Part shown: one piece after another, positions 9,713 to 16,426 of the stretch | Layout: the number at the start of each line of letters is the position of its first letter | Numbering within the stretch: the stretch's first letter is position 1 | Origin: JAOPZW01 sp034664395 | Lineage (GTDB): Bacteria; Actinomycetota; Thermoleophilia; Solirubrobacterales; Solirubrobacteraceae | Length of the DNA: 19,674 bases | Assembly: GCA_034664395.1 (NCBI GenBank) | Contig: JAXDHQ010000059.1 | Coordinates: forward strand, 1 to 19,674 | Reading direction: 5' to 3' | The notes under the pieces: generated by a model | The model's database searches: none | Seen by the model: only the letters and a program-made list of their open reading frames with translations | What the model was told of the DNA's origin: nothing | Position numbers and translations under genes: made by a program

Positions 9713-10619
9713 GCTTGAGCCTCGCCGCCTGCTGACCTTCCGCGAGGTCGCGCGGCGGGGCTCGTTCTCGCGGGCGGCTGAGGCCCTGTCGCTCAGCCAG
9801 CCCGCCGTGTCCCAGCAGGTCGCCGCGCTCGAGCGCGAGCTCGCCACCACGCTCCTCACGCGCGGGCCCGGCGGCGCCGTCCCGACTCGCATGGGCTCGC
9901 TGCTGCTCGAGCACGCCGACGCCCTCGCCGCGCGGCTGGCCCTCGCCGACGCCCAGGTCGCCGAGGCGGCCGCCGAGGACGAGCGCCGCCTGCACATCGG
10001 CGCCTTCCCGAGCGCGCTCGCGGGCATCGTCCCGACCGCGCTCGCACGCCTGACCGCAGCCCACGCTGACCTCGACGTCGAAGTCGTCGAGGCGGGCAGC
10101 CGCCAGCTCGCCGACGCCGTGGCCGCCGGCGGCCTCCACGTCGCCCTGGTCCTCGAGGAGGCCGACCAGCCGACGCGGCCGCCCGTCCAGCGGGTGGAGC
10201 TCGGCGACGACCCGCTCATCGCCGCCGTGGGGCCGCGCCATCCGCTCGCGGCCCGGAGCCGCATCCGCCTCGCCGAGCTGGCCGGCGACGTCTGGGCGGC
10301 GCCCTCGCACGACCACCCGATCCGGCGCGCGTGCCGGGACGCGGGCTTCGACCCGCGCATCGCGTTCGTCCTCGGCGACCCCATGGCGACCGTGGCGGTC
10401 GTCGCCGCCGGCATGGCGGTGACCCTCGTCCCCCGTCTGCTCGCTCCTCGACTGCACGGCGTGCGCCTGCTCGACGTGCGCGACGCGCCGACGCGGACGC
10501 TCGCCGCGGTGCTGCCACCCACCGGCCAGAGGCGGGTCGCACGGGCGTTCGTCAGGGAGGCCCGCCTCGCCCACCGCCGCTCGCGAACCGCGCTGCGGCC
10601 CGCGGGCCGCAGCCGGTGA
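9711..10619 (+). CDS. LysR-family transcriptional regulator
   Basis: This 302-aa protein has the standard LysR layout. An N-terminal winged helix-turn-helix (about residues 3-62: LLTFREVARRGSFSRAAEAL, SLSQPAVSQQVAALER) is followed by a linker helix (about 63-88) and a type-2 periplasmic-binding-like effector domain from LHIGAFPSALAGIVPTAL to about residue 285. The last part (RRSRTALRPAGRSR) is an Arg-rich tail, possibly altered because it lies next to a truncated hydrolase fragment at 10647-10709. The ATG at 9711 is adopted because the HTH begins directly; there is no ribosome-binding site, but TAAGCT 6 bases upstream allows leaderless translation. It is divergently paired with the MFS exporter, so the exporter is its likely target, along with its own gene via the palindrome at 9698-9712. 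The effector is unknown. Confidence 0.93.
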   Translation: MLEPRRLLTFREVARRGSFSRAAEALSLSQPAVSQQVAALERELATTLLTRGPGGAVPTRMGSLLLEHADALAARLALADAQVAEAAAEDERRLHIGAFPSALAGIVPTALARLTAAHADLDVEVVEAGSRQLADAVAAGGLHVALVLEEADQPTRPPVQRVELGDDPLIAAVGPRHPLAARSRIRLAELAGDVWAAPSHDHPIRRACRDAGFDPRIAFVLGDPMATVAVVAAGMAVTLVPRLLAPRLHGVRLLDVRDAPTRTLAAVLPPTGQRRVARAFVREARLAHRRSRTALRPAGRSR

Positions 10620-10646
10620 CCACGCCGGCGGCGGCGTAGGCGAGCG

Positions 10647-10709
10647 AGACCGCTTCCAGGCCCACGCGCCGTGCCAGGCGCCGTGGACGAGGACCACCGT
10701 CGCCGGCAT
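10647..10709 (-). pseudogene. N-terminal remnant of an alpha/beta hydrolase
   Basis: Read on the minus strand from ATG 10709, the first 20 codons give MPATVVLVHGAWHGAWAWKR. This is the typical first strand and oxyanion-loop segment (VLVHGAWHGAW) of small alpha/beta-fold hydrolases/esterases. A GGAGG ribosome-binding site stands a few bases upstream (on the minus strand, about 10715-10719). After about residue 20 the frame turns into Arg/Pro-rich sequence antisense to the LysR gene, and no continuation is found in other frames. The rest of the gene, including the nucleophile elbow, is missing. This looks like the scar of a deletion or recombination between the LysR and IclR genes. Confidence 0.6.
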
Positions 10710-10836
10710 GCCCACCTCCAGTGAAGGAAGCGCCGAGCCTCCCAAGCGCGCGGCGGCACCACGACCGGCCGGACCGCCGGTCGCCACCCGCCTCGAAGGG
10801 CAGGTGCCCGGGGCCACGGTCCGCGCCGAGCGTGGG

Positions 10837-10842
10837 TATCGT
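10837..10842 (+). promoter_or_regulatory. Putative -10 box for leaderless transcription of the IclR gene
   Basis: TATCGT fits TANNNT and ends 6 bases before the ATG at 10849. No ribosome-binding site precedes that ATG. The spacing is the same as at the S33 hydrolase and LysR starts. Confidence 0.4.
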
Positions 10843-10848
10843 TCGCCA

Positions 10849-11670
10849 ATGGCCACGGCTGCGAAATCACGTTCCGCGAACGGCGAGCGTGGAGGCCGGC
10901 CCAATACCGGGCTGACGGTCGAGCGGGCGCTCGACGCGCTCGAGCTGCTGGCCGGACGCGGGGACGGCGTCGGGGTGGGCGAGCTCGCGCGGGCGCTGGG
11001 CGTGTCGAGTCCCAGCGCGCACCGGCTGCTCTCCACGCTGCACGCGCGCGGGTACGCGCGCCAGGACCCGGTGACCGCGCGCTACGCGATCGGGCTGCGC
11101 TGCTTTTCGCTCGCGACGCTGGCCACGGCCGACCTCGACCTACGCACCGCCGCGGCGCCGCACCTGCGCCGGCTCAACGAGCGCACCGGCGAGACCGTGC
11201 ACCTCGCGCTCTACGCCGACGGCGAGGTCATCTACATCGACCGCCTCGAGGGCGCCCACCCGATCGGCCCGATCTCGCGCATCGGCGCCCGCGCGCCGGC
11301 GCACTGCGTCTCGACCGGTCGGGCGATCCTCGCCTTCGCGCCCGACGCCGAGATCGACGCGCTGCTCGCGCGCGGCCTGGAGGGCTTCACCACCCACACC
11401 GCCACCACGCGCGCGGCGCTCGACGCCGACCGCGAGCGGGTGCGCCGCCGCGGCTACGCCGTCAACGAGGGGAGCTGGCGGGCGGAGATCGGCGGGGTCG
11501 CCGCCCCCGTGCGCGACTTCTCGGGCCAGGTCAAGGCGAGCGTGGGCGTGTGCCTGCCGGCGCAGCGGTTCTCGGCCAAGGCGCGCCCGGAGCTCATCCG
11601 GCACACGGTCGACGCGGCGGCGGGCATCTCCGCCAACCTCGGCTTCGTCGTCCCCGGCGCGCTGAACTGA
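10849..11670 (+). CDS. IclR-family transcriptional regulator
   Basis: This 273-aa protein is of typical IclR length. After a basic, disordered N-terminus comes a winged helix-turn-helix (about 21-82: LTVERALDALELLAG, GVGELARALGVSSPSAHRLL, ARYAIG). A GAF-like effector domain (about 95-268) follows, with GETVHLALYADGEVIYIDRLEG, the loop GARAPAHCVSTGRAILAF and the late strand RAEIGGVAAPVRDFSGQV, all standard IclR marks. The ATG at 10849 is chosen over an in-frame ATG 47 codons upstream because the extension is low-complexity and overlaps the hydrolase remnant, while a TATCGT box sits 6 bases before it. It converges on the UbiX gene (7 bases between stops). IclR proteins commonly control aromatic-acid catabolism, so the adjacent operon is the natural candidate target; that link is inferred from position only. 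Confidence 0.93.
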   Translation: MATAAKSRSANGERGGRPNTGLTVERALDALELLAGRGDGVGVGELARALGVSSPSAHRLLSTLHARGYARQDPVTARYAIGLRCFSLATLATADLDLRTAAAPHLRRLNERTGETVHLALYADGEVIYIDRLEGAHPIGPISRIGARAPAHCVSTGRAILAFAPDAEIDALLARGLEGFTTHTATTRAALDADRERVRRRGYAVNEGSWRAEIGGVAAPVRDFSGQVKASVGVCLPAQRFSAKARPELIRHTVDAAAGISANLGFVVPGALN

Positions 11671-11680
11671 GCGACGCTCA
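11668..11680. terminator. Stop-codon palindrome between IclR gene and UbiX operon
   Basis: TGAGCG (11668-11673) and CGCTCA (11675-11680) are perfect inverted arms around a single A. The two outer triplets are the stop codons of the convergent genes. It is a perfect palindrome but too tight to form an RNA hairpin with a normal loop without losing pairs, and it has no T tract. Termination is uncertain. Confidence 0.25.
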
Positions 11681-12265
11681 GGCGTCGTCGTCGCCGGCGC
11701 GGCGCTCGAGCCGGCCACCCCAGCGCCGGCCGAACTCGGCCGGCAGGCCGAACTGGTCGAGCACCTTGACCACCAGGTCGTCGACGAGGTCGTCGATCGT
11801 CTCGGGGTGGTTGTAGAACGCCGGCACCGGCGGCAGCACCACCGCACCCAGGCGCGCCAGCGTCAGCAGGTTGTCGAGGTGGATCGGGCTCAGCGGCGTC
11901 TCGCGCACGACGAGGACGAGCTTGCGCCCCTCCTTGAGCGTCACGTCGGCGGCGCGGCACACGAGCGTGTCGCCCACCCCGTGGGCGATGGCCGCCGCCG
12001 TGCGCGCCGAGCACGGGACGATCGCCATGCCGTCCGTGCGGAACGAGCCGCTGGAGATCGACGCCGCCTGGTCGAACGCGCCGTGGTGCTCGGTCGCGAG
12101 CTCGCGCACCTGAGCGAGCGTGAACGACGTCTCGTGCTGGATCGTGCGCTCGCCCCAGCGGCTGGCGACCAGGTGGGTGTCGACGCCCAGCTCGCGCAGC
12201 GCCTGCAGCAGCCGGATGCCGTAGACCGCGCCGCTGGCGCCCGTCATGCCGACCACGAGGCGCAC
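11678..12265 (-). CDS. ubiX: UbiX-family flavin prenyltransferase
   Basis: This 195-aa enzyme joins dimethylallyl phosphate to FMN to make prenyl-FMN, the cofactor of UbiD decarboxylases. Marks: the flavin loop MTGASGAVYG (7-16), SSGSFRTDGMAIVPCS (71-86) for phosphate/FMN contact, RETPLSPIHLDNL (121-133) with the conserved Arg-Glu pair, and PPVPAFYNHPETIDD (145-159). A polar C-terminal tail (RRWGGRLERRAGDDDA) may vary. The start is GTG 12265, directly before VVGMTGASG; it lies 3 bases after the stop of the UbiD gene, so the two are translated together. This coupling supports UbiX serving the neighbouring UbiD rather than ubiquinone synthesis, which menaquinone-using actinobacteria do not need. 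Last gene of the operon, convergent with the IclR gene. Confidence 0.96.
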   Translation of the reverse strand: MRLVVGMTGASGAVYGIRLLQALRELGVDTHLVASRWGERTIQHETSFTLAQVRELATEHHGAFDQAASISSGSFRTDGMAIVPCSARTAAAIAHGVGDTLVCRAADVTLKEGRKLVLVVRETPLSPIHLDNLLTLARLGAVVLPPVPAFYNHPETIDDLVDDLVVKVLDQFGLPAEFGRRWGGRLERRAGDDDA

Positions 12266-12268
12266 GGC

Positions 12269-13654
12269 CTACAGCTCCACCCACTCGTCGGGATCGAGGT
12301 CATCGATGCCGGGCACGCGCATCCTGGCGTGCGCCTCCTGGTCTCCAGGCGGGACCGTGGCGTCGACCCCGAGCTTGGCCGTGACGCCGTCGCGCGCCGA
12401 CGGGTCGAGCGTCGAGCCACCCGCGCGCGGGACGACGAGCACGTCGCGGTCGGCCTGCACGCGCGTGGCGATGGCCCACTCGACCTGCTCGTCGTCGAAG
12501 GGGTCGACGTCGGCGTCGACCACGACCACGTGCTTGAGGACGGGATTGGACGCGAAGGCGGCCATGATCGCGTTGACCGCGTGGCCCGGCTGCGGATCGG
12601 CGATCGCGATGACCGCGTGGAAGCGGCACGTGCCGCCCTCGGTGAGCCGGACGGCGCGGACGCCGGCGTTGAGCTCGCGCAGGCGGCGCAGCAGGTCGGC
12701 CTCGCGCGGGATCGCGCCGATCAGCAGGTGCTCGCGCCCGGCGGAGAGGATCGTCTGGAAGATCGCGTCCTCGCGGTGCCAGACGGCGAGCACGTCGAGC
12801 ACGGGCCCAGGGCCGGCCGGCCCGTACGTGCGCGGGAACTCGCCGAACGGCCCCTCGGGCGCGCGCTCGCCCGGGCGCATCCGCGCCTCGACCACGATCT
12901 CGGCCCGCGCCGGCACGCGCAGGCCCAGCTCCGGCGTCGCCACGACCGGCAGCGGCGAGCCGCGCAGCGCGCCGCACACCTCGAGCTCGTCGACCTCGCG
13001 GGGCGAGCGAGCCTGGCTGGCGAGCGTGACGGTCGGGTCGACGCCGAGGCAGATCGCCAGGTCCAGCGGCTCTCCGCGGGCCTCGGCGTCGGCGACGATC
13101 CGCCGCAGGCGCCCGGGCAGGACCAGCGCCCGCAGCTCGGCCGGCCCGGCGACCTGCAGGCGGTTGATCGAGAGGTTGGTCGCGCCCGACGACGCGTCGC
13201 GCGAGACGACGACCCCGGCCGACAGGTAGCGCCCGCCGTCCTTCTCGTGGTGGACCGGGATCGGCAGCGCGTCGAGCGGGGCGTCCCCGTCGATCCGCCG
13301 CGCCAGCACGGGCGCGTCGTCGCGCCCGACCTCCTCGAAGCCCACCGGCGCCGACGCGGCACGGCCGTAGGCCTCGGCGAGCGACGCGACCTCGCAGCCC
13401 ATCGCCAGCCCCAGCTCGGCCCGCCCCGGCACGGTGTTGCCGACGACCGGGAACCGCCCGCCGGCCACGCGCTCGAAGAGCACCGCCGCGCGGCCGTCGA
13501 GCCGCGTCAGCAGACCGGCGAGCTGGAAGCGCGAGTCGACCTCGCGCGCGACCACGCCGAGCCGGCCGCGCTGCTCGAGGAGCCCGAGCCAGGCGCGCAG
13601 GTCCTGGGTCGCGGGCCAGCCCTCGGGCGTCCCGGGCGCCGGCAGCGCCGTCAC
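12269..13654 (-). CDS. UbiD-family prenyl-FMN-dependent decarboxylase
   Basis: This 461-aa protein is a normal UbiD length. It catalyses reversible removal of a carboxylate from an aromatic or alpha,beta-unsaturated acid using prenyl-FMN. Visible marks: LRAWLGLLEQRG at the N-terminus; TNLSINRLQ (159-167) with the cofactor/metal-binding Asn164 and catalytic Arg165; and EGPFGEF (267-273) with Glu267 and Glu272. These match the Arg173-Glu277-Glu282 triad of fungal Fdc1 with nearly the same spacing, so the enzyme looks active. The C-terminal VVVVDADVDPFDDEQVEWA and HARMRVPGIDD segments are also family-typical. The GTG at 13654 overlaps the SDR stop (GTGA). The UbiX partner gene follows after 3 bases. 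The substrate (for example a hydroxybenzoate, furan or pyrrole carboxylate) cannot be determined from sequence. Confidence 0.95.
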   Translation of the reverse strand: MTALPAPGTPEGWPATQDLRAWLGLLEQRGRLGVVAREVDSRFQLAGLLTRLDGRAAVLFERVAGGRFPVVGNTVPGRAELGLAMGCEVASLAEAYGRAASAPVGFEEVGRDDAPVLARRIDGDAPLDALPIPVHHEKDGGRYLSAGVVVSRDASSGATNLSINRLQVAGPAELRALVLPGRLRRIVADAEARGEPLDLAICLGVDPTVTLASQARSPREVDELEVCGALRGSPLPVVATPELGLRVPARAEIVVEARMRPGERAPEGPFGEFPRTYGPAGPGPVLDVLAVWHREDAIFQTILSAGREHLLIGAIPREADLLRRLRELNAGVRAVRLTEGGTCRFHAVIAIADPQPGHAVNAIMAAFASNPVLKHVVVVDADVDPFDDEQVEWAIATRVQADRDVLVVPRAGGSTLDPSARDGVTAKLGVDATVPPGDQEAHARMRVPGIDDLDPDEWVEL

Positions 13655-14400
13655 GGCATCACCCCGCCGCCGTCGACCACCATCGTCTGCCCGCTGACGA
13701 ACGCGCTGTCGGGCGAGGCGAGGAAGAGCACCGCGCCGACGAGGTCGTCGGGCGCCATGTCGCGCGGCACCGCGCGCCCCCGCGCGGCCTGCGCCAGGTA
13801 GGCCTCGTCGTTGAGCACGCGCGAGGACTCGTTGGCGACCAGGCCGGGCGCGACGGCGTTGACCGTGATGCCGTGCGGCCCGAGCTCGCGCGCGAGCGCC
13901 CGCGTGAGCCCCATCACCGCCGACTTGGAGGCGACGTAGTGGGCGAAGCCGGCAGTGCCGAGGTGGGCGACGACCGAGGCCACGTTGACGATGCTGCCGC
14001 CGCCTTCGCGCATGTACGGGAACGCGGCGCGGGCGCACAGCCACGGGCCGCGCACGTTGACCGCCATCACGCGGTCCCAGTCGTCGACCGAGAGCTCGTC
14101 GAAGCCGACCTTGCCGCCGAGCTCGGCGTAGATCGCCGCGTTGTTGACGAGCACGTCGATCGCGCCGGTGCGCTGCGCCGCGGCGCTCGCCATCGCGATC
14201 GTGCTCTGCTCGTCGGCGACGTCGGTGGCGACGAACGCGGCGTCGAGCTCGCGCGCCAGCGCCTCGCCCTCGTCGCGCAGGAGGTCGGCGATGACGACGT
14301 GCGCGCCCCGCTGCGCGAACGCCCTCGCGTAGCGCTCGCCGATGCCGCGAGCGCCGCCCGTGACCACGACCGTGGCGCCGGCGAAGGCGGCGGCGGTCAC
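13651..14400 (-). CDS. Short-chain dehydrogenase/reductase (SDR), NAD-type
   Basis: This 249-aa classical SDR has a Rossmann glycine motif TGGARGIG (14-21); Asp39 at the end of strand 2 (VVIADL) favours NAD(H) over NADP(H). NNAA (86-89), Asn115, Ser142 and Tyr155-x3-Lys159 (YVASK) complete the catalytic tetrad. PGLVANES (185-192) is the post-active-site loop, and the C-terminus SGQTMVVDGGG is standard. Length and all motifs indicate an active enzyme that oxidises or reduces a hydroxyl/keto group. Within the operon the simplest role is oxidation of the alcohol produced by the enoyl-CoA hydratase, but it could instead act on a non-CoA alcohol. The GTG at 14400 overlaps the stop of the preceding gene, and its own stop overlaps the UbiD start, both as GTGA. 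Confidence 0.95.
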   Translation of the reverse strand: MTAAAFAGATVVVTGGARGIGERYARAFAQRGAHVVIADLLRDEGEALARELDAAFVATDVADEQSTIAMASAAAQRTGAIDVLVNNAAIYAELGGKVGFDELSVDDWDRVMAVNVRGPWLCARAAFPYMREGGGSIVNVASVVAHLGTAGFAHYVASKSAVMGLTRALARELGPHGITVNAVAPGLVANESSRVLNDEAYLAQAARGRAVPRDMAPDDLVGAVLFLASPDSAFVSGQTMVVDGGGVMP

Positions 14401-15566
14401 GACCGCCGCCGCGCGCGCACGGACCCCCAGGCGACCCGCGCCCGCGCCCGCAGCGCCCGCCACGCGAGGGCGCCGCCGCGCAGGCGCACCGGCTCGGCCG
14501 GCTCGCCGGTGGTCAGCGTGCGGTCGACGCAGGCGCCGAACTGCTCGAAGAGCTGGCGGCTGACGTCGCCCACCAGCGAGCGCCCGAACTGGGCGGCGCG
14601 ACCGCTGAGGTAGAGACGCGCCCGCGCGCGAACGACCGTGCCCCCGCCCTCGGCGGCGTCGGCGCCGAAGCGCAGGTCGGCGCGCACGCCGCCGCCGCTG
14701 ACGTCCTGACCCGCGCCGATGGCGCGCAGCTCGCGGGCGTCGTCGTCGCGCTCGATCACGCGCGCGGCGCCGGCGAACGCGAACCGCAGCGGCCCCATGC
14801 TCAGCTCGGCGCGGCCGCCGTAGGTGTCGTCGCCGAGGACGTCGGAGAGCTCGACGCCGGGCAGGCAGCGCGTCATGCGCGGGAAGTCGGAGAGCAGCTT
14901 CCAGGCGACGTCGGGGGGATGGCCGATCTCGTAGCTGACGTCCACGACCGCGTTGGGCTCGCCCTGGGGCTCGGACAGGTCCACGCGCGCGGCGTCGACC
15001 GCCGGCGCGGCCCCGTCCTCGGCCCGGGCCGGCACCGTCGGGGGCGCGCCGGCGGGCGCGACGATCGTGATCGGCAGCCCGAGGTTGCCCGGCCCCGGCA
15101 GCGGCTCGTCGCGGGCGGCGACGTCGCGGACGGCCTGGACGATCCCGCGGTAGCCCGTGCACCGGCACAGGACGCCGGAGAGCTCCTGGGCGATGCGCTC
15201 GTCGTCGGGCTCGACGCCGTCGCGCAGCAGCTCGTAGGCGCTCATGAGGAAGCCCGGCGTGCAGAACCCGCATTGCAGGCCGTGGCGCTCGCGGAACGCC
15301 TCCTGCAGCGGGTGCAGAGCGTCGGCGCGGCCGAGCGCCTCGACGGTGACGACCTCGGCGCCCTGGGCCTGGACGGCGAAGATCAGGCACGACCGCACGG
15401 CGTCGCCGTCGACGAGCACCGTGCAGGCGCCGCAGACCCCGTGCTCGCAGCCGACGTGGGTGCCGGTGAGGCCGAGGTGGTGGCGCAGCGCGTCGGCCAG
15501 GGTGATCCGCTCCTCGACGTCGAGGTCGACCGCGGTGCCGTTGACGGTCAGGCTGATCGCGGTCAT
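14397..15566 (-). CDS. Molybdenum hydroxylase [2Fe-2S] small subunit fused to a CoxG-like (SRPBCC) domain
   Basis: This is a 389-aa fusion. Residues 1-155 are a CoxS/xanthine-dehydrogenase-type iron-sulfur subunit: a plant-ferredoxin-like cluster from Cys40, Cys45, Cys48 and Cys60 (VGCEHGVCGACTV), and a second cluster from Cys99, Cys102, Cys134 and Cys136 (CGFCTPGFLMSAYELL, CRCTGYRGI). They carry electrons from the molybdenum centre to FAD. A Pro/Ala-rich linker (about 155-200) leads to a CoxG-like SRPBCC domain (about 205-355: SYEIGHPPDVAWKLLSDFPRM, CLPGVEL, VSRQLFEQFGACVD), then an Arg-rich tail. CoxG is normally a separate protein, thought to help recruit or assemble the CO-dehydrogenase-type enzyme at the membrane. 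The ATG at 15566 overlaps the FAD-subunit stop (ATGA). No frameshift is visible in the linker. Confidence 0.93.
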   Translation of the reverse strand: MTAISLTVNGTAVDLDVEERITLADALRHHLGLTGTHVGCEHGVCGACTVLVDGDAVRSCLIFAVQAQGAEVVTVEALGRADALHPLQEAFRERHGLQCGFCTPGFLMSAYELLRDGVEPDDERIAQELSGVLCRCTGYRGIVQAVRDVAARDEPLPGPGNLGLPITIVAPAGAPPTVPARAEDGAAPAVDAARVDLSEPQGEPNAVVDVSYEIGHPPDVAWKLLSDFPRMTRCLPGVELSDVLGDDTYGGRAELSMGPLRFAFAGAARVIERDDDARELRAIGAGQDVSGGGVRADLRFGADAAEGGGTVVRARARLYLSGRAAQFGRSLVGDVSRQLFEQFGACVDRTLTTGEPAEPVRLRGGALAWRALRARARVAWGSVRARRRS

Positions 15567-16426
15567 GGCGTGCGCTCCCCGGCGTCGCGCCACGCGCGCT
15601 CGAGGCAGCGCGTGACGAGGACGCGCGCCAGGCGCCGGCGGTAGCCGGCCGACGCGTGCATGTCGCCGCTGGGCTCGACGCGCTCGGCCAGCTCCTCGCC
15701 CACGGCGCTCCAGCGCGGCCCGGAGCCGTTGGCCTGCAGCAGCTCGGTGACGTCGTGGACCTGCGGCGCCGGGCCGACGCCGAGCAGGCCGACGCGCGCG
15801 CGCTGCACGCCGTCGCCGCGGCGGCGCAGGGCGACCGCGACCCCGCACAGGGCGAAGTCGCCGTGGCGGCGGGCGACCTCGTCGAAGGCGAAGCCCTCGC
15901 CGTCGCGCACGGCGGGCAGGCGCACGGAGGTCAGCAGCTCGCCGGCGCCGACCCGCGTCTGGAACGGCCCGGTGGCGAGCTCGGCCGCGGGCAGCGTCCG
16001 CTCGCCGTCGGGCCCGTCGACGGTGACCTCGGCCCCGAGGGTGGCGCTGGCGAGCAGGAGCTCGGCAGCCGGGTCGGCGTGGGCGAGGCTGCCGCCGACC
16101 GTCCCGCGGTTGCGGATCTCGCGGTGGCCGATCCACGGCAGCGCGGCGCCGACCAGCGGCACGCGCCGCGCCAGCGGCTCCCAGCGCTCGAGCACGCGCT
16201 GGCGGGTCATCGCGCCGACGTGCACGTGCTCGCCCTCGTCGCGCAGCTCGGTCAGGCCCGGCACGCGCGCGAGGTCGACGAGCACGCTCGGGCGCACGAG
16301 CCGCATCGCCATCATCGGCACCAGGCTCTGGCCGCCGGCGAGCGCCTTGGCGCCCGGCGCGCCGAGCAGGTCGAACGCCGCCTCCAGGGAGTCGGGACGC
16401 TCGTAGGCGAAGGGCGCCGCCTTCAC
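15563..16426 (-). CDS. Molybdenum hydroxylase FAD-binding medium subunit (CoxM-like)
   Basis: This 287-aa protein is of typical length for the medium subunit of CO-dehydrogenase/xanthine-dehydrogenase-type enzymes. The N-terminal FAD domain has the pyrophosphate loops AGGQS (30-34, in ALAGGQSLVPMMAMR) and TVGGSLAHADPAAE (109-122). The C-terminal domain (about 180-285) includes FDEVARRHGDFALCGVAVAL and HASAGYRRRLARVLVTRCL, as in the family. It passes electrons from the iron-sulfur subunit to the final acceptor. The start is GTG at 16426, at the family N-terminus PFAYERPDSLEAA; it overlaps the stop of the R2lox-like gene (GTGA), and the small subunit starts within its stop codon (ATGA). The large subunit gene is two genes upstream rather than adjacent, which is unusual. 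Confidence 0.95.
   Translation of the reverse strand: MKAAPFAYERPDSLEAAFDLLGAPGAKALAGGQSLVPMMAMRLVRPSVLVDLARVPGLTELRDEGEHVHVGAMTRQRVLERWEPLARRVPLVGAALPWIGHREIRNRGTVGGSLAHADPAAELLLASATLGAEVTVDGPDGERTLPAAELATGPFQTRVGAGELLTSVRLPAVRDGEGFAFDEVARRHGDFALCGVAVALRRRGDGVQRARVGLLGVGPAPQVHDVTELLQANGSGPRWSAVGEELAERVEPSGDMHASAGYRRRLARVLVTRCLERAWRDAGERTP

Noticed and set aside
10708..10848. Upstream ATG (10708) as the IclR start
   Set aside because: The extra 47 residues are low-complexity and overlap the hydrolase remnant, and the 10849 ATG has a well-placed -10-like box.
11807..13801. A 664-codon plus-strand open frame across the UbiX, UbiD and SDR genes
   Set aside because: Antisense shadow spanning three well-supported genes; composition is Arg/Asp/Val/Gly-rich without motifs.
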